Assembly (NCBI GenBank): GCA_963734395.1
Contig: CAVTGY010000002.1
Span: 1,054,001 to 1,118,000, forward strand
Direction: 5' to 3'
From: Bog-756 sp963734395
GTDB lineage: Bacteria > Actinomycetota > Acidimicrobiia > Acidimicrobiales > RAAP-2
Length of the DNA: 64,000 nucleotides
Part shown: in pieces, positions 36,661-47,021 of the stretch
Position numbering within the stretch: position 1 is the first letter of the stretch
Layout of the letters: every line of letters begins with the position of its first letter
The notes under the pieces: model-generated
What the model was told of the DNA's origin: nothing
Seen by the model: only the letters and a program-made list of their open reading frames with translations
Database searches by the model: none
Translations under genes and position numbers: made by a program

Positions 36661-37742
36661 TCAAAGCAGCCCGGCCTGCTTCAGCAGCCCGATGGCCGTC
36701 GAACCATCTCCGAGCTGGGCGGGGGTGATGGCATTCGGTTCCAGTTGGTCGAAAGGCGTCTCCGGTTGAGAGGTGGTGACACCCGAGGCAATTGGATACT
36801 CAAAGCTGATCGAGTGCGCGATGATCTGCTGACCCTGCACAGAAGTGATGTAGGCCAGAAACTTCTGTGCGGCAGCCTGATTCTTGCTCGACTTGAGAAC
36901 CGCCGCCGGAGATATGTCGATCACGTAACCGACATCGTGAGGAGCGAAGTAGGCAATGTCCGAGTGGATGTTTGCCGCACCGATCTCGGCTTGCATGCGA
37001 TACCAGTAGTACTGGTTGACCACGCCGAAGGCGACGGCGCCCCGGTTGACTTCATCGGCGATGGTCTCATTGTCGGGGTAGACGTGACTGCCGGCATTGG
37101 CCTTGATCCCGTCGAGCCACTTGAGCGTCGCCGCGCTTCGTACTTGCGGTCCATTGAGGTAACGATGGGTTGGAAATCGGTTTCTCCCGCCGCGAACGCC
37201 AGTTGCCCTTGGTAACGCGGATCTGCAAGCTGGACGACCGAGGTGGGGAGTTGAGCCTTTGTTATGAGGCTCGGGTTGTAGATGAGCACGCTCACCCGGG
37301 CTGACACTCCCACCCAGGACCCGTCGGTGGAGTTGTACTGACTGGGCGTGTGAGCGAGCGTCGAAGCGTCCACCGTGGCCAGCAGGTTCTTGTCGGCCAG
37401 GTATTGAATCGCCGGGGTGTTCTCGGTGTAGATGACATCGGCCGGGGATCGGGCCCCTTCAGTGACGATCTCGTCGGCCAAGGTGTCCTCGTCATCGCTG
37501 CGGACATTGACGTTGATGCCGGTGGCCTTCTCGAAGCCGGCCACCAGCGAATCGGTGGTCTGTACGTGCTGTCCGTTGTACAGGGTGATCGTCTGTCCCG
37601 ACCCTGAAGACGAGCCGCCGCAGGCTGCCAGCAGGCCGCCAACCAGTGCAAGCGACGCAAGGACCTGTCCTCGCCACCGCCGTCTCGTCGTCGTGCGGGC
37701 CCTGTTTCGGGCCCTCGAGCGGACCGGTCGGACTCCGGTCAC
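36661..37742 (-). CDS. Ferric iron ABC substrate-binding lipoprotein (Fbp/FutA type), cassette 1, frameshifted
   Basis: A lipoprotein: SLALVGGLLAACGGSSSGSG. The fold is typical of periplasmic iron-binding proteins: TITLYNGQHVQTTDSLVAGF, ARSPADVIYTENTPAIQYLA, and the Tyr-rich segment VNQYYWYRMQAE that supplies iron ligands. A frame change near 37130 is needed. It ends QAGLL. GTG start overlaps the stop of the upstream small lipoprotein, so the two are translationally coupled. About 355 aa. Confidence 0.88.
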
Positions 37743-38233
37743 GATCCCGCACCCGCACCGGGACACTGCGTGTCGAGCTTCTCACTTGCCTGGCTCACCG
37801 CCTGTTTGGCGGAAGCACTGGAACCGTTGCTCTGATAGAAGTCCTGATAAGCCGATGCCAGGTCGTCGATGGCCCGTTGGAGCGCCGCATTCGACGTGCT
37901 CTTGATCTGTTCCAGCGGATGAACCTGAGCGAAGGCATATCCAACCGGGTCGGCGTCCGGGTCGGGTCCATCGCTGAGAATGGCGCTGACTCTCTGGCAG
38001 GTCACCGCCGCTGCCGAACTCGATGGCGGCGCAGAACTGCCAGCGGATCCACAGGCCACCAGTGGCGCACAGGAAAGGGCCACGACGCCCAGCCCCACCA
38101 GGCGTCGGCGGGAGGAGGCCCTTGCCCCTCGACGCGTGGTCGACGATACCGGGAACGTCCCCGAGGGAGATCCGGTGGTGGGTCCCGAAACCCCTGCTGC
38201 CTCCCCTGATGAGGTGGCCCTGTCTCCTTCCAT
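37739..38233 (-). CDS. Small lipoprotein of iron cassette 1
   Basis: An intact 164-aa lipoprotein: basic N-terminus (TRRGARASSRRRLVGLG), lipobox LVACGSAGSS, then a mature domain with helices ALQRAIDDLASAYQDFYQSN and a Cys near each end (VTCQRVSAI and DTQCPG) that could form a disulfide. No family recognised. It heads cassette 1 and overlaps the substrate-binding gene, so it probably assists iron capture or is a membrane-anchored accessory protein. A candidate promoter with an iron box lies just upstream. Confidence 0.6.
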   Translation of the reverse strand: MEGDRATSSGEAAGVSGPTTGSPSGTFPVSSTTRRGARASSRRRLVGLGVVALSCAPLVACGSAGSSAPPSSSAAAVTCQRVSAILSDGPDPDADPVGYAFAQVHPLEQIKSTSNAALQRAIDDLASAYQDFYQSNGSSASAKQAVSQASEKLDTQCPGAGAGS

Positions 38234-38240
38234 CCCTGGA

Positions 38241-38269
38241 ATTTAGGTATCCCTAACTAGTTGCGTCAA
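38241..38269 (-). promoter_or_regulatory. Promoter with DtxR/IdeR-like box, cassette 1
   Basis: On the minus strand TTGACG (38269-38264) is separated by 17 nt from CTAAAT (38246-38241), which would start transcription about at the ATG at 38233, giving a leaderless or nearly leaderless mRNA. The spacer and -10 contain TTAGGG and CCTAA halves resembling an iron box; 12 of 19 positions fit the DtxR/IdeR consensus, weaker than the box at 45622. Confidence 0.45.
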
Positions 38270-38346
38270 GTCACCCTTATAACCCGTGAGGGTTGCTCGA
38301 TGCCCTGGTGACCTGTCCAGCACGATCGCCGGGGGTCGAGTGGCGG

Positions 38347-39473
38347 TCAATCGGGGAGCGGCGTTGGCCACACCAGGGCGGAACCGGCGGCGCTGATCTC
38401 TACCTCGGTGCCGTTTGTCAGCACCAGATCGCCATCGGCCCGAACGGTGATCGGATCCGAGAGGCCGGGGGAGCGTGGATCGAGGGTGATCACCGCGTCA
38501 TGCCCGTGAAATTCGGTCCGAGCAATCGTTGCTCTGAGTCCACTGCCGGTCAGCACCGGTGAGATGGTCAACTGTTCGGGTCGGATCAGGGCCACCCCTG
38601 TGCCGGTGCGCATGGTCGCCGATGGATCAGGCCGTACGTCGAGGGGCCCGAACGGGGTTGTCACCGTTTCGCCTTCCAGTGTGGCCGGCACCAGATTGGC
38701 GTCGCCGAGAAACCGGGCCATGGGCCGGGTCAACAGGATGGTCGTAGAGCTCCTGGGGACTTCCGCACTGCGCGATCGTCCCATTTCGGATCACCGCCAC
38801 CTGATCAGCCACCGACAGTGCTTCGTCCTGGTCGTGGGTGACCAACACGGCGGTGACGTTGCCTTTCTGCAACACCTCTTGAACGTCAGACCGGACACTG
38901 GTACGCAGACCGGCGTCGAGTGACGAGAATGGTTCGTCCAAAAGGACCAGGGCAGGACTGATGGCAAGGGCGCGGGCCAGGGCCACCCGTTGCTGTTCAC
39001 CTCCGGAAAGCCGGTGCGGATAGCGCTTACCCTGTCCGGCCAGGCCCACCAGCTCGAGCATCGACTCGGTGTGTTCCGTCGACTTCCGCCGGTTTGCCCG
39101 ACGTGTACCGAAGGCAACATTGGCAGCCACGGTGAGGTGGGGAAAGAGCGATCCCTCCTGTGGGACATAGCCGATTCCCCGTTGTTCGGGCGGAAAGCGC
39201 GCGGTGGGCGTCCTCGACGATACGACGTCCGAGAGTCACGGTGCCTCTGTCGGCCCGCTCGAATCCGGCCACTACCCGCAGGAGGGTGGTCTTACCGCTC
39301 CCCGATGGGCCCAGAACCGCGGTGATCGAGCCGACGGGCACCTCCAGATCGATGCCGGTCAACACCGCCTGTGTCCCGAAGGACTTGTAGAGGTCGGAGA
39401 TGCCAAGACCGATCACCTCGGAACCGTCGACGTCGATGGGTCCGTCGGCACCGGGAGACGGTCGAGCCATCAT
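38347..39473 (-). CDS. Ferric iron ABC transporter ATPase (FbpC-like), cassette 1, frameshifted
   Basis: An ATP-binding protein with Walker A LGPSGSGKTTLLRVVAGFER, signature HRLSGGEQQRVALARALAIS, Walker B LVLLDEPFSSLDAG and H-switch LVTHDQDEAL. A C-terminal regulatory OB/TOBE domain follows, with VALIRPEQLTISPVLTGSGL. Frame changes near 39170 and 38760 are needed. About 375 aa. It is about 113 bp upstream of the small lipoprotein gene on the same strand. Confidence 0.9.
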
Positions 39474-39628
39474 TCGAGGCTACTGCGCACCCCTCCGCGA
39501 CCGCGCATCTTCAAGCGATGCCGCGGTAGCGGCCGCCGGCGCTACCATCTCGATGACGTTGGGGGAGGATGTCTTCGCCGGCGGGTCGGGTGGCAGACGC
39601 CAGGATCTCCCTAGCGGAGAGGGGTGAA

Positions 39629-40913
39629 ATGGACGTGGACAATTCGCGGCCCCACCGGGTCAACCGCCGCACCTTCCTCGGCTCGATGAGTAGCGCGGCC
39701 GCGGGAGCCGTGGTCGGGGTCACGGCGAGCCGATCCGTCTCCGGCGGACCCGCGTACGCTGGTCAGCCGCCCGGCAATGACATCGAACCCTTCTACGGCG
39801 TCCATCAGGGCGGCATCGCCACGGAACCGCAGAGCCACAGCATGTTCGTCGCCTTCGATGTGACCACCGATCATCGGGAGGATCTGACCGAGTTACTGCG
39901 GATGTGGACCAATCTGGCTGCCGAGCTGTCCTTGGGGCGCTCGGGGCCGTCCTTCAGCGACGTTGCCGGTGGTGCCAGCCAGGACAGTGGTTCGACGGTC
40001 GGACTGGGCCCGGCGCGGCTGACGGTCAACGTCGGATTCGGCCCGGGCCTCTTCGGATTGGGCGACTCGGATCGGTTCGGGCTCAGTGCAGATCGGCCGG
40101 TGGCCCTCATCGACCTGCCGGAGTTCCCGGGCGATCAGCTCACGGAAGTGACCACGGGCGGAGATTTGAGCCTCCACGCGTGTGCCGACGATCCTCAGGT
40201 GGTCTTTCATGCGGCGCAGCAACTTGTCCGTGCCGCCCATGGGGTTGCCGTTGCCCGATGGTCCCAGGTTGGTTTCAATGAGGCAGGAGCAGCCGCCGGC
40301 ACGCCCAGAAATCTCATGGGGTTCAAGGACGGCACCACCAATCCATCCACCGAGTTGGCTCTGGATGAGTTGGTGTGGGTGAGCGGTGCCGGGCCCGATT
40401 GGATGGTCGGTGGTACCTATCTGGTGGCTCGGCGCATCCGGATCGATTTCGACGCATGGGATGACACGCCAGTGGGCGTACAGGAGAGGATCATCGGGCG
40501 CCACAAGCTGTCGGGTGCTCCGCTCGGTCGCTCGGCTGAGTTCGACACCCTCGATCTTGCCGCTAAAGACTCCTCGGGTGAATCCTGTCGTGCCTCTCGA
40601 CGCTCATGTGCGGATTGCCTCACCTCAAGAGAATTGGAACAACGCCATGCTACGGAGGAGCTACGCGTACAACGACGGTCTTGTCGCATCCGCCAGACCG
40701 TCGGGGCCGATATCTGCTCCGATCGACGCCGGCCTCTTGTTCATGGCCTACCAGAGCAATCCGCGCCTTTCCTTCATCCCCGTCTACGGCGAGCTTGCCA
40801 GGAGCGATGCCCTCCAGCGGTTTACGACCCATACGGCGAGCATCATCGTTGCCATTCCCCCCGCGGCACCGAGCCCGGGACATTGGATCGGCGAGCAACT
40901 GTTCACCGTCTAG
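39629..40913 (+). CDS. efeB: Tat-secreted Dyp-type peroxidase (EfeB-like), frameshifted
   Basis: A heme peroxidase of about 428 aa. The Tat leader is NRRTFLGSMSSAAAGAVVG. The catalytic Asp is in GFKDGTTN, the proximal His in PLDAHVRIASP, the distal Arg in LRRSYAYNDG. A frame change near 40575 is needed. EfeB proteins act with EfeO/EfeU in iron uptake. It is divergent from ATPase 1 and 36 bp upstream of the SCO1 gene. GGAGAGGGG precedes the ATG. Confidence 0.92.
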
Positions 40914-40948
40914 CGGGGGTCTGATCGATCACTGACGGTTTTCGTCCT

Positions 40949-41760
40949 GTGCGACCTTCTGCCTATGGTCTGGGGATTCATTGGCCCAAAAGACCGCTCG
41001 CTCCGCTCACGATCCTCATCGGAGCCGTTCTCGTCATCAGCCTGGCGACCTGGTTGGTGGTCGGTGAGCCGGTCAGCGCCAGCCCCACCCCGCCGTCGCC
41101 GTCCATCGGTGACGCCTTGAACCAGCCTGTGCCTCAGGCGATCGCACGGCTTCCCCTCGAGAACCAGGATGGCCGAGCGGGTCACGCTCGACCAGTTCAG
41201 GGGCCGGGCGGTGCTCCTGGTCCCATTCCTCACCTCCTGCCAGGAAGAGTGCCCGATCACCACCGGAGCGCTCCTGGTCGCCCAACGCTCCGTCGCTGCC
41301 GACGACCTGTCCAAGAAGGTGGCCGTCGTCGAAGTCACCGTTGACCCGGGAAGGGACACCCCCGCTCGTATGGCGGCATTCGCTCGGCTGACCGGATCGA
41401 CCTGGCCCCTGCTGACCGGCTCAAGTGCCACCCTTGCTTCCCTATGGCATCACTTCGGCGTCTACTACCAAGAGGTGCCAGAGGGTTCTCCGCCGGGGAT
41501 CGACTGGGAGACCAATCGTCCCTACACATACGACGTGGACCACTCCGACGGCTTCGTCCTCCTCGACACGCATCTCCGTGAACGCTTTGTCGCAGGCGGC
41601 ATGACCAGCATCGGACAGATCCCGGCGAATCTTCAGCGGCTGCTCGACAGTCAGGGCAGAGCCGATCTACGGAACCCGGGTGGTGGGACATGGACCGTAA
41701 GCGACCGCGTTGAACGCCATCGGCTGGGTTCTCGGACAAAGGATAGACATCGCAGGGTGA
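40949..41760 (+). CDS. SCO1/SenC family protein, frameshifted
   Basis: A membrane-anchored thioredoxin-fold copper chaperone or thiol-disulfide protein: N-terminal helix LTILIGAVLVISLATWLVVG, then FLTSCQEECPITTGAL with the C-x3-C copper site, and the His in YDVDHSDGFVLLD. Frame changes near 41165 and 41705 give the end DALNAIGWVLGQRIDIAG. About 270 aa. It directly follows efeB, suggesting a redox role in the same process. Confidence 0.88.
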
Positions 41761-41838
41761 GCGTCGGCGGTCTCCACGCCGATCGACAGCGTGTCGGCGA
41801 CGGAACTGCCCTTCGGGTCTTACAACTCCGGTCGGCGC

Positions 41839-42911
41839 CTACTTGGCCCAGGCGTGCACCGGTCCGATCACCGAAAGGCTCACCCGCGTCCCGACTGGGG
41901 CGGCGAGGTCGTCGGCGTTCCTGACCATGACCGGATCCACCCCGTGTGGTTCATCGAGTGTCACCATCATCACCACGCCGTGGCCGTAGAACTGGGTGTC
42001 GACGATCTGTCCGGAGAGTCCGCCCTTGCCCGCAGATACGTTGTCAGCGTCGCTGACGGTGATCCGCAGTTGTTCGGGCCTCACCAAGACGACGGCCGGG
42101 GTGGGGGCCGCGAACGGCGGACTTCCTTCGAGCAGGGAGATCACCCCCAGTGCCGTGGTCACCGTCGATCCTTGGCACACTCCGTCGATCAGGTTGGCCA
42201 CGCCGACGAACAGGGCCGTTGCGGCGTCGTTCGGCCGGGCGTAGATGTTCTTCGGCGTCGACAGCTGGGCGATCCTTCCGTCCCGTATGACCGCCACCAT
42301 GTCGGCGCAGGACAAGGCCTCGTCCTGATCGTGGGTCACCAGCAGAGCAGTGGTACCGGTCTCCTTGAGAATCCGCCTGACGTCGCCACGGACGCTGGAT
42401 CGCAAGCCTGCGTCGAGCGACGTGAATGGCTCGTCCAACAGCACCAAGGACGGCCCGACGGCGAGCGCCCTGGCCAGCGCGACCCGTTGTTGCTGTCCCC
42501 CGAGAGCTGGTGGGGGAGCCGGTTGTCCAGACCGGTCAGCCCGACCAGGTCGATCAGCTCGGTCACACGCCGTGCCCGACCGGGCCCGCGCCGGATGCCG
42601 AACCCGATGTTCTTGGCCACGGTCAGATGGGGGAAGAGCGCACCCTCCTGGGGGACGTATCCGATCCGGCGCCGTTTGGGCGGCACGAATCGTCGCCCGT
42701 CACCGCCGTCGACCAAGTCGGCGCCGATGGTGATCGAACCTGCGTCCGCCGGTTCGAAACCGGCCAGAATCCGTAGGAGCGTGGTCTTTCCACTACCGGA
42801 CGGGCCTAACACTGCAGTCAACGATCCCGTGGGCACGGTCAGGTCCAGTCGATCGAGGACGGTGTGGCCGCCGAAGGCCTTGGCCAGACCGGAGACGTTT
42901 ACGCCGCTCAT
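41839..42911 (-). CDS. Ferric iron ABC transporter ATPase (FbpC-like), cassette 2, frameshifted
   Basis: Walker A LGPSGSGKTTLLRILAGFEP; Q-loop YVPQEGALFPHLTV; signature QLSGG (interrupted by a frame change near 42505); Walker B LVLLDEPFTSLDAG; LVTHDQDEALSCAD; C-terminal TOBE VVLVRPEQLRITVSDAD. About 356 aa. It starts inside the permease stop (ATGA). Closely paralogous to the cassette 1 ATPase. Confidence 0.92.
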
Positions 42912-44466
42912 GTCGACACCGCGGCTCGGGACGGGAGCCGATTGAACCAGCGGGCGATGACCACGCCGGGCACCAGGGCGATGGCCATCATCGACCGCTG
43001 CGTAGGGGGCCGCGGCGCTGTCGGATGCGTCGTTCTGGAACGACCAGAACTGGGTGGCCAAGGTATGGGCGCCGGTGGGGATGAGGAGGAGCGTGGCGGT
43101 CAGCTCGGTGATCGCCGAGAGGAACACGAGGCAGAATGCGGCGGCGAGGCCCGGGGCCAGAAGGGGCACCGTGACCCGGGCCATCACCGTCAGTCGGCTC
43201 CTGCCGAGGGAGGTGCCGACCTCCTCGAGTCCGACCGGTGCCGATGACATCGATGCCCGCACTGCCACCAGGCTGAGCGGGAAGAAGATGATCGCGTAGG
43301 CGATCACCAGAAGTTCCCACTGCTGGTAGATGGCGAACACATACCGGACGGCCATGAAGACCAGGCCCGAGCCCGATCACCAGGCCCGGGCAGGCCCTGG
43401 ACGAAGAACGTGCCTCGCTCGATGAGAACCGTGACGCGGGAGCGGTTCCGGAGGCAGACCAGGCAACGGGCAGGGCGAGCAGCGTCGCCAGAACTGCGGC
43501 GGCAGCGCTGTAGGCCACGGAATGGATGGCTGCCGACCCCAGTGACGAAGCCGCCGGCAGCGTCGAGGTCTGGTTGACCGTGATCCAGTAGACGATGGTG
43601 CCGGCCGGTACGCCGAGGGCCGGTATCACCAGGGCGATGAGCGCGGCAACCGGCAGGGAGTAGCGGCCAGAGACCGAGGTGGTGACGCGGCGCGGCTCGG
43701 GGGGGTGTGCGCCCACGACCGGACAGGCGGCTCGGGCCGATGACGATGGTCTCTGCGCAGATGAGGATCAGTCCGATCGCGCACGAGGACCAACGACAGC
43801 GCGCATGCTGCAGGAGGTGTCGAATTCATCGGTGAACTGGGAGAAAATCTCGGTGGTGAAGGTCTGAAATCGCAGGGCCTCGAAGGCTCCGTATTCGGCC
43901 AGAATGGCCAGTGCCACAAGCAGGCTGCCACCCGCCAATGCCGGACGGACCTGCCGCAGGGTCACCCGCAGGAACACCCCGATTCGGGTCAATCCCAAGC
44001 TCAGTCCCATCTCCTCCATCCCGGGGTCCACGCTTCTCAGCCCGGCCGCAACCGGAAGGTACACCAGCGGGTACAGGGCGAGGGACATGACCAGGGTCGC
44101 CCCCCAGAGGCCGTGCAATTGAGGAAACACCGATGCCCACTCCGAGCCGAGCACGAAGCGGGGAACGGCTATCGGCAGGACGGCGAGCACAGCAAAGATT
44201 CGTCTTCCGGGTAAGTCGGTCCTCTCGATGAGCCAGGCCACCGCAGTACCGATGACCCCGCAGGCGATGGTGACGATGACCGTCAAGCGCAAGGTGTTCC
44301 AGAGCAACACCTGGGTGAGGTGCCGGAAGAGGACGGGGTGCAATTGCGACCACCCGTCCTGGGAAGCCTGGACGACGAGATAGCCCAGGGGGAGGAGCAG
44401 GAAACCGGCCACCATCATGCTGATCACGATGAGAAGTCGGCCGGAATGTCTTCGTGGATTGGCCAA
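42908..44466 (-). CDS. Ferric iron ABC permease (FbpB-like), cassette 2, frameshifted
   Basis: A two-domain permease with both halves complete. First half: LLWNTLRLTVIVTIACGVIG, AWLIERTDLPGRR, DPGMEEMGLSLGLTRIGVFL (EAA-type loop). Second half: SLPVAALIALVIPALGVPAG, IIFFPLSLVAVRASMSSAPV, GLEEVGTSLGRSRLTVMARV. Frame changes near 43800, 43480, 43370 and 43005 are needed. The end reads MMAIALVPGVVIARWFNRLP after the last correction and TGA overlaps the ATPase start. About 515 aa. Confidence 0.85.
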
Positions 44467-44471
44467 GGCGG

Positions 44472-45559
44472 TCAGATCAGTCCGCGCCTGTTGTTCGAGC
44501 GCGATGGCCTGGCTACCGTCACCCAATTCGGAGATGGTCAAGGGCGCCGGTTGGAGCTGATCCCACGGCATCAACGGCTGAGCGGTGGTGACGCCGGAAC
44601 CGATCGGGTACTCGTAGCTGTCGGAGTGGGCGATGATCTCCTGGCCCTGTCGGCTAACGATGAAGGAAAGGAATGCCTGGGCCGCCGCTTTGTGCTTGCT
44701 CGATGCCAGGATCCCCGCACCGGACACGTTGACAACGTAGCCGGGGTCCTGGGAGCGAGGAAGGCGATGGCCGAGTGCATATTGTCAGCACCGACCATGT
44801 CACGTTCGCGGTACCAGTAGTACTGGTTCAGCGAACAGAGGTCGATCGAGTTGCTCCGTCGTGAGACCATGTCGACCAGGGTCTCGTTGTCGGGGAACTG
44901 CAACGCACCGGCATTCTGCCTCAACCCTTCGAGCCACTTGAGGGTGGTCGCCTGACCGTATGTCCGGACGAACGGAGGTAACGATGGGTTGGAAGTCGGT
45001 CTCCGAAGGGGCGATGGCGATCTTGCCCTTCCACTCGGGGCTGACCGAGGTCGAGGATCGACGTGGGCACTTGATCGGGTTTGGAGCAGGTTGGTGTTAT
45101 AGACGAGGACATTCACCCGGGCGGTTACCCCTACCCACTGACCACCGGGCGAGTCGTACTTCGACGGTACGTGGGCGAGCGTGGATGGAGCGACCCTTGC
45201 CAACATCCCCCGTTCTTCCAGCGTCATCAGTGCCGGCGAGTTCTCGGTGAAGAATACGTCGGCCGGCGAACGGGAGCCTTCTTGGATGAGTTGGTTGGCC
45301 AGCACGTCTTCGTCGTCGCTGTGAACGGCGACCTGGATGCCGGTCTGCTTCTCGAAGGCAGCTGACCAGGGCATTGGTCGTCTGGAGGTGTTGCCCGTTG
45401 TAGAGCGTGATGGTCGGGGTGGACGAGGATGCCGCCGAACCACAAGAGGTCAGGATGGTGGCCAGGAGGGCTGCACAGTACTCCGACCATGGGCGAGTGA
45501 GACGCGCGGCGCCACCTCGTACGTGGCCGAAGGCTGCGGTTGTCGACCGACCGGCCCAT
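44472..45559 (-). CDS. Ferric iron ABC substrate-binding lipoprotein, cassette 2, frameshifted
   Basis: Lipobox ATILTSCGSAASSS, then TITLYNGQHLQTTNALVS, EGSRSPADVFFTENSPALMT, GQWVGVTARVNVLVYNTNLL, and the Tyr cluster LNQYYWYRERDMVGA that supplies iron ligands. Frame changes near 45490, 45360, 45100, 44990 and 44750 are needed; the last one (near 44490) restores QAGLI and a TGA. Without it the frame runs on into the permease. Start about ATG 45559 with GAGGGGTGG upstream. Paralog of cassette 1. Confidence 0.85.
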
Positions 45560-45621
45560 TCCCACCCCTCTTCGCGCGGCGCCGATGTCAGGGGCGCGAC
45601 CGCCGATCTGCGACGCTGAAG

Positions 45622-45640
45622 GTAGGTTAGGGTAACCTAA
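45622..45640. promoter_or_regulatory. DtxR/IdeR-type iron box
   Basis: GTAGGTTAGGGTAACCTAA matches the consensus TTAGGTTAGGCTAACCTAA at 17 of 19 positions. It lies between the divergent cassette 2 substrate-binding protein and efeO, so iron-loaded repressor could shut both off. Confidence 0.85.
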
Positions 45641-45755
45641 CTAAAGGTCAGGCGAACGGCGCGCGGCGGACGAACCGCCCAGGGACGGAGTGACCACCAG
45701 CGCGGTGACGGCGACGAGCGGCCACGGTCACCCGGGTCGAATCGGAGGGGACGCA

Positions 45756-46976
45756 GTGAGCGCAGTTCGAGGTCAACGAGCGACCGCCCGACCGCGTCGG
45801 GCAGCGTGCTCCGCGCCGTGGGCGCCATCGCGGCGTGGCCCTCTTCCTGGTGCTGTGCGCCGGACTGGCATCTTGTGCGGACCGCGCCGCGGATCAGGCA
45901 GTGTCGGCGTACGCAACACGGCGAGGTCCGCCGTCCGTGGACATCGTTGTCACCCCGGCCAAGGTGCACGTCCGAACCGTCGAGGCGCCACCCGGGGTGG
46001 TGAATTTCACCGTGACCGACAAGAACGCATCCATCGGTCACCGAGGTCGAGCTGCGCCAGGCGGACGGCTATTTGCTCGCCGAGCAACCGAACCTCGCTC
46101 CCGGGGCCCTGGGCGGGATTTCGGCCAGTCTGGCGACGGCACGTACCAGATCTACTGTCCTGGAGCCGACCAGACAACGTCGAGCTTCATGGTGACCGGC
46201 GCCTCGACCGGCCCCACGTTGGAAGAAGAATCCCGCGGCTGGTGACCGGCGGTGCACAACTTCAGCCAGTGGATGTCGACCCAGATGGGATTGCTGGTGA
46301 GTGATACGCCGATCCTTTGCCTCGGCGGTCGAAGCGGGGAACCTGTTACAGGCCGAGGCACTGCTACGTTCCGGCCCGTGAGGACTTCGAAAGCGTCGAG
46401 GCGGCAACGGAGACTTACGGCACGCTCTACCCTGACATCGACGGCCAGATCGAGAATTTCGGCAACCTGTCGGAGTTCGAGGGATTCCACGAACTCGAAG
46501 AAGCCATGTGGGTAGGAGACTCCCTCTCAGGCCAGTCCAAATACGCCGTGCAGCTGGTCGACGACGTCGAACAACTGCAGACACTCGCGTCCAAGGCGAC
46601 GTACCAGCCGGCTCAGATCGGCGACTTTGCGTCGGCGCAGCTGACCGAAGCGAGCAACTATTTGGTGACCGGGTCCGAAGAGCGTTACTCCAATCTGGAG
46701 CTAGCCGACCTCAAGGGAACTCTTGGCAGCACCGAGGAGGCCATCACAGTGTTGGAGCCGGCACTATCCGCCGTCTCTCCTGCTGTGGTCGACCAGCTCG
46801 ATTCGGCCATGGCATCGGCGTCGACCGCGCTGTCGCAGTGCGCCCAGAGCCCGGGGAGTGCCGACAGCGGATACGAGTCCTATACCGCGGTCGGAACCTC
46901 TCAGCGCGAGACCCTGGCACAGAGCATGCTCGATCTGGCCGCGCCGGTCGCACGTGCCACCCAGCTGGTGGCGTGA
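45756..46976 (+). CDS. efeO: EfeO-like iron uptake lipoprotein (cupredoxin + M75), frameshifted
   Basis: Start GTG 45756 with GGAGGGG upstream. Lipobox VLCAGLASC. Residues about 45-145 are a cupredoxin domain (VDIVVTPAKVHVRTVEAPPG, VNFTVTDKNAS and GTYQIYCPGADQTTSSFMVT). A linker follows (AVHNFSQWMSTQMGLLVSDT), then the M75/imelysin-like domain with EDFESVEAATETYGTLYPDI and GFHELEEAMWVGDS (H-x-x-E metal site). Frame changes near 45830, 46040, 46245, 46310 and 46375 are needed. About 405 aa. Under the iron box. Confidence 0.88.
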
Positions 46977-47021
46977 GACCACCAGCGCCGGCCACGCGAG
47001 TTCGGTGATCTGGGCTGTTGC

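Noticed and set aside
42336..45443. Apparent in-frame fusion of substrate-binding protein, permease and ATPase in iron cassette 2
   Set aside because: One-base corrections restore stops (QAGLI and VST ends) with normal overlaps, as in cassette 1, so the fusions are probably artefacts.
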